Source: JAFNGF01 sp964567045 (GTDB lineage: Bacteria; Planctomycetota; Phycisphaerae; Sedimentisphaerales; Anaerobacaceae). Taken from it: a stretch of DNA of 7,066 nt. The position numbers were made by a program, and so were the translations under genes. The stretch covers positions 1 through 7,066 of the forward strand of contig CAZMLE010000139.1 in the NCBI GenBank assembly GCA_964567045.1. Reading direction: 5' to 3'. Below are positions 4,681 to 7,066 of the stretch, piece by piece. The notes under the pieces are model-generated. The model had not been told where the DNA came from, ran no database searches, and saw nothing but the letters and a program-made list of their open reading frames with translations. Position 1 is the first letter of the stretch. The number at the start of each line of letters is the position of its first letter.

Positions 4681-4956
4681 TTAGTCCGTTTCAGATTTCC
4701 GCAAAGCTGGATCGGCAAATTCTATTTCTTCCAGGAGTAAAGGCGCATCTGGTTCTGGCTTGTGTTCTATTTCCAATCTCATACCTTCGCAAGGCGTACC
4801 TTTGGCGGCAGCGTCAAAGGCAAAACAAAGTATTTCATCATTGACCGCGCTTAACATACCACAGCTAATCTTGGCGCTGACCGGTTTTGAGTTGTGTTTC
4901 GCGGCTTCTTCGGATATCGCCGCGAGCAGACTTTCTGCTATCATTGTTTCGTGCAT
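4681..4956 (-). CDS. hypA: Hydrogenase nickel chaperone HypA lacking its zinc ribbon
   Basis: HypA binds nickel and passes it, with HypB, to the hydrogenase. I start at the ATG at 4956 (91 residues), which gives the invariant MHE N-terminus whose His2 and terminal amine bind nickel. GAGG lies eight bases upstream, and the ATG overlaps the hypE stop as TGATG. An ATG two codons earlier would bury His2. The nickel-binding domain is normal: MHETMIAESLL (1-11), KISCGMLSAVNDEILCFAF (29-47), then KGTPCEG and LEIEHKP (ending at 67). Family members are usually about 110-120 residues with two CxxC pairs after this point. Here those ~35-40 residues are missing and the protein passes directly to EPDAPLLLEEIEF and a short acidic tail. 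C32, C44 and C56 are not in CxxC pairs. It is either a true zinc-ribbon-less variant or the product of an in-frame deletion. Confidence 0.88.
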   Translation of the reverse strand: MHETMIAESLLAAISEEAAKHNSKPVSAKISCGMLSAVNDEILCFAFDAAAKGTPCEGMRLEIEHKPEPDAPLLLEEIEFADPALRKSETD

Positions 4957-6017
4957 CAGCATATCCTCGGAAGCTCACGTCCGTACGGCATCTGTACAAT
5001 TCGCCTGCCGCCGATCTTGGTCAGCATCTCCACTGTGGGCACATCACGGCTCTGGCAGACCTGGCCGATTATCTTTGCCTTTTTACCCAAACGGTGGTTT
5101 TGGCAAACATTCAAACACTTATCGGCTGAGTCGGGCGAGACAATCGCAACGAATTTACCTTCATTTGCGATATTGAGCACGTCAAAGCCGAGCATATCGG
5201 CAGCCGCTTGCACCGCCGGGGTGACTGGAATATTCGCTTCGCAAATTTCGATACTCAATCTTGTTGCTTTTACAATTTCATTGAGCGTTGCAGCTAACCC
5301 GCCGCGCGTTGGGTCGCGCATAAATTTTATGCCGCTGCCCCCGTTTCTGTCTTCGACAGAAGACACGGGGCCCAGCAGTTGGCACGTCAGGTCGGCAAGG
5401 CTGGCACAGTCACTTTCCATCTTGGATTGAAATTTTATGTCTTCGCGCTGAGAGATAATAGTCATTCCGTGGTCGCCGATAGTGCCGTTGATTATTATCT
5501 TGTCGCCGACCGCGATCTTATCAAACCCCAAATCCACGCCAGGCAGTCTTAGCCCGATTCCCGCTGTATTTATGAAGATTTGGTCGGCTGCCCCAGCTTC
5601 GACGGTCTTGATGTCACCAGTGACAATCTCGACATTATTTTGACGGGTCTGCTCAGCGATACTGGCTAAAATCTTTTCGAGCAAGCCAAACTCAAAGCCC
5701 TCTTCGATTATCAGGGACAGCGCTAAAGCGACCGGTTTGGAACCGGCAACTGCCAGGTCGTTTATAGTCCCACAAACGGCGAGTTTTCCGATGTCTCCGC
5801 CGCTAAAAAACAGAGGCTTGACGACGTAGCTGTCGGTCGTGAAACAGATCGAATTTGAAGCGAGGTTTAGCTTTGCCGAGTCGCCTAACTGGGCGAGAAC
5901 ATCGTTTTTGAATCTCGGCAGAATGTGCTGCCGGATTAGTTCATCGGTCAATTGTCCGCCGCCGCCGTGCGCAAGTAAAATCCTGTCATATTTCGTAGGG
6001 TATGCAGGTTTCTGCAT
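4956..6017 (-). CDS. hypE: Hydrogenase maturation protein HypE (carbamoyl dehydratase)
   Basis: HypE accepts a carbamoyl group from HypF on its C-terminal cysteine and dehydrates it with ATP to a thiocyanate, the source of the cyanide ligands passed to iron on HypC-HypD. The product ends PYGRELPRIC, with the reactive Cys as the last residue. It belongs to the PurM/AIR-synthase-like fold: AHGGGGQLTDELI near 16-28, FTTDSYVVKP, LAVCGTINDLAVAG, GTIGDHG and MRDPTRGGLAATLNE. With the ATG at 6017 it is 353 residues. The ATG at 6047 would give 363, and family similarity begins only around residue 10 (YDRILLAHG). Residues 2-8 are encoded by one arm of a REP-like doublet, so the original start has probably been replaced. 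The stop overlaps the hypA start by one base. The family is secure; the exact start is not. Confidence 0.95.
   Translation of the reverse strand: MQKPAYPTKYDRILLAHGGGGQLTDELIRQHILPRFKNDVLAQLGDSAKLNLASNSICFTTDSYVVKPLFFSGGDIGKLAVCGTINDLAVAGSKPVALALSLIIEEGFEFGLLEKILASIAEQTRQNNVEIVTGDIKTVEAGAADQIFINTAGIGLRLPGVDLGFDKIAVGDKIIINGTIGDHGMTIISQREDIKFQSKMESDCASLADLTCQLLGPVSSVEDRNGGSGIKFMRDPTRGGLAATLNEIVKATRLSIEICEANIPVTPAVQAAADMLGFDVLNIANEGKFVAIVSPDSADKCLNVCQNHRLGKKAKIIGQVCQSRDVPTVEMLTKIGGRRIVQMPYGRELPRIC
4965..4968 (-). promoter_or_regulatory. hypA ribosome binding site inside hypE
   Basis: GAGG on the minus strand lies eight bases before the ATG at 4956 but only two before the ATG at 4962. The spacing favours the start that yields MHE and leaves His2 in the nickel-binding position. 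Confidence 0.5.
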
Positions 6018-6059
6018 ACCTATCTCTGAATGTTTTCCGGTATGCATAGCATACCCTAC
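5995..6059. repeat. Inverted pair of REP-like hairpins at the hypD/hypE junction
   Basis: The ends are a perfect 11-bp inverted repeat: GTAGGGTATGC (5995-6005) and GCATACCCTAC (6049-6059). Each half is itself a hairpin: GGTATGC (5999-6005) with GCATACC (6014-6020) around 8 bases, and GGTATGC (6039-6045) with GCATACC (6049-6055) around 3 bases. The halves are 18 bases apart and point at each other with GTAG at both outer ends, the arrangement of a REP/inverse-REP pair. The hypD TAG stop (6056-6058) lies in the right GTAG, and the hypE ATG choices (6017 and 6047) lie inside the two halves. Confidence 0.75.
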
Positions 6060-7066
6060 CTCTCTGGCCTGTATCTTGCCCAGGCCGCACATGTCCCCTC
6101 GGAGCTTACCATGCACGGGCCAACGGGCGTCTGGGGCGTGCAGTCTCTTTGAAATAGGCAACACTGGGGCGGGTCTATCAGTCCGCACAAGACTTCGCCG
6201 CATCGACAGCCGTTAGTGTCCCCGCCCGGCGTTTCAGTTATGCCGAATTGCTTAAAGGCGTCGAACCGGCTGTACTTATCTTTTAGTTTGAGGGTGCTTT
6301 TTTTAATCTTTCCCAGGCCTCGCCAGCAGCCATCCGCCGGCTCAAAAAATTCGGCGATCATTTTTTGCGCGGCGATATTACCCTGCTCAGTTACGACCGC
6401 GGCATATACCGATTTTACTTTAGCTTCGCCCGATGAAAGCTGCCGGCAAATCTCGGCAAGTCCTTCGATTATTTGCACCGGCTCAAAGCCGGCTACAACG
6501 CACGGGCGGGCAAAATCTTCCACAATCTCTGCAAAAGCGCCGTAGCCGATTATCGCGCTGACATGTCCCGGGCAAAGAAAGCCGTCTATATTGTGGTTAA
6601 TCTGGCTCAGTAATGCCCGCATCGCAGGCACAACTAATTTGTGCCCGCTCAGCACAAAGAAATTGTTAATGCCTTGCTCGGCTGCTTCTTTTACCGCCAC
6701 CGCGGTAGCCGGGGCGGTGGTTTCAAAGCCTACCGCGACGAATACCACATTCTTTTGGGGATTGTCTTTAGCCAATTGCAGTGCATCTTCGCTGCTTAAG
6801 ACGACCCTGACATTCGTTGTTGCGCGCTTGGTTTCAAGCGACCCGCCTTTGCCTGGAACGCGAACCATGTCGCCGTATGTTGCGATTATGCAATCGTTGC
6901 GGTCAGCCAGTTGCAGGATGGCATCAATATAGCTCTGGTCGGTGACGCAAACTGGACAGCCGGGGCCGGAGAGAAGTTTTATTTTGCTGGGCAAGGTCGA
7001 CTTTATGCCATTGCGAAAAATGGCAACGGTGTGAGTGCCGCAAACCTCCATTATATTGATTTGCCG
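6056..7066 (-). CDS. hypD: Hydrogenase maturation protein HypD, N-terminus outside the window
   Basis: HypD is an iron-sulfur protein that, with HypC, forms the scaffold on which Fe(CN)2CO is assembled. The frame runs off the right edge: codons reading RQINI precede the internal Met at 7051, matching the family's usual INIMEVCGTHT, and roughly 30 residues are missing. Counting from that Met, visible marks are MEVCGTHT with the active-site Cys (C4), SGPGCPVC (C32 and C35), YGDMVRVPG, VGFETTAP, SGHKLVVPAM, FLCPGHVSAIIG and AGFEP. The C-terminal cluster-binding region has GCRCGEVLCG, CCLFQRDCTP and GPCMVSSEGTC. The last residues, WARYRPER, depart from the more usual aromatic ending, and the TAG stop belongs to the REP-like doublet, so the native tail may have been altered. 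It is the first hyp gene of the cluster visible here. hypC and hypF, if linked, would lie to the right. Confidence 0.95.
   Translation of the reverse strand, partial: RQINIMEVCGTHTVAIFRNGIKSTLPSKIKLLSGPGCPVCVTDQSYIDAILQLADRNDCIIATYGDMVRVPGKGGSLETKRATTNVRVVLSSEDALQLAKDNPQKNVVFVAVGFETTAPATAVAVKEAAEQGINNFFVLSGHKLVVPAMRALLSQINHNIDGFLCPGHVSAIIGYGAFAEIVEDFARPCVVAGFEPVQIIEGLAEICRQLSSGEAKVKSVYAAVVTEQGNIAAQKMIAEFFEPADGCWRGLGKIKKSTLKLKDKYSRFDAFKQFGITETPGGDTNGCRCGEVLCGLIDPPQCCLFQRDCTPQTPVGPCMVSSEGTCAAWARYRPER

Noticed and set aside
4894..5430. A 178-codon plus-strand frame opposite hypE and hypA
   Set aside because: Antisense shadow of two securely identified genes. The translation shows no coherent motif and there is no ribosome binding site.
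6018..6203. A longer HypE starting at 6203
   Set aside because: That region encodes the conserved cysteine-rich C-terminus of HypD in another frame, and the extra HypE residues resemble nothing in the family.

Overview
The window looks like chromosomal DNA of an anaerobic or facultatively anaerobic bacterium that makes a [NiFe] hydrogenase. The protein style, weak Shine-Dalgarno signals and abundant dispersed hairpin repeats are reminiscent of Planctomycetota (Phycisphaerae/Sedimentisphaerales type) draft genomes. That placement is an impression from sequence style, not a computed result. No plasmid, phage, transposase, tRNA, rRNA or CRISPR signature was found.

Layout, left to right. (1) 1-973, plus strand: the tail of a protein with a C-terminal membrane helix, cut by the window edge, then a 200-residue protein of unknown function. 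(2) 974-1379: no gene, but a mosaic of at least four short dispersed or tandem repeats, including a REP-like hairpin with a GTAG foot. (3) 1380-3046, minus strand: lysA (diaminopimelate decarboxylase), preceded by a complete miniature transcription unit made of a consensus-like promoter, a strong ribosome binding site, a 24-codon reading frame with 15 lysine codons, and a near-perfect intrinsic terminator. (4) 3083-3262, minus strand: a protein-like 59-codon open frame without a normal start. (5) 3227-4015, plus strand: a probable promoter and nadD (NAD biosynthesis). (6) 3991-7066, minus strand: a hydrogenase maturation cluster read hypD-hypE-hypA-hypB, with hypD cut by the right edge and hypB overlapping the 3' end of nadD tail to tail.

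The hyp genes act together. HypD and HypE (with HypC and HypF, not in this window) build and carry the Fe(CN)2CO group, while HypA and HypB deliver nickel to the hydrogenase large subunit. The tight junctions hypE/hypA (1-nt TGATG overlap) and hypA/hypB (3-nt gap) indicate one mRNA with coupled translation. The hypD/hypE junction is different, because an inverted pair of REP-like hairpins sits there and supplies the hypD stop codon and the likely hypE start.

Three points deserve most attention. The lysine-codon-rich mini-gene plus terminator directly ahead of lysA has the architecture of a classical amino-acid attenuator, although a free-standing basic nucleoid peptide is a serious alternative. 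HypA keeps its N-terminal nickel site but lacks the whole CxxC/CxxC zinc ribbon. Several repeat elements have become part of genes: a heptamer tandem repeat inside lysA, and repeat-derived stop codons for hypD and lysA.
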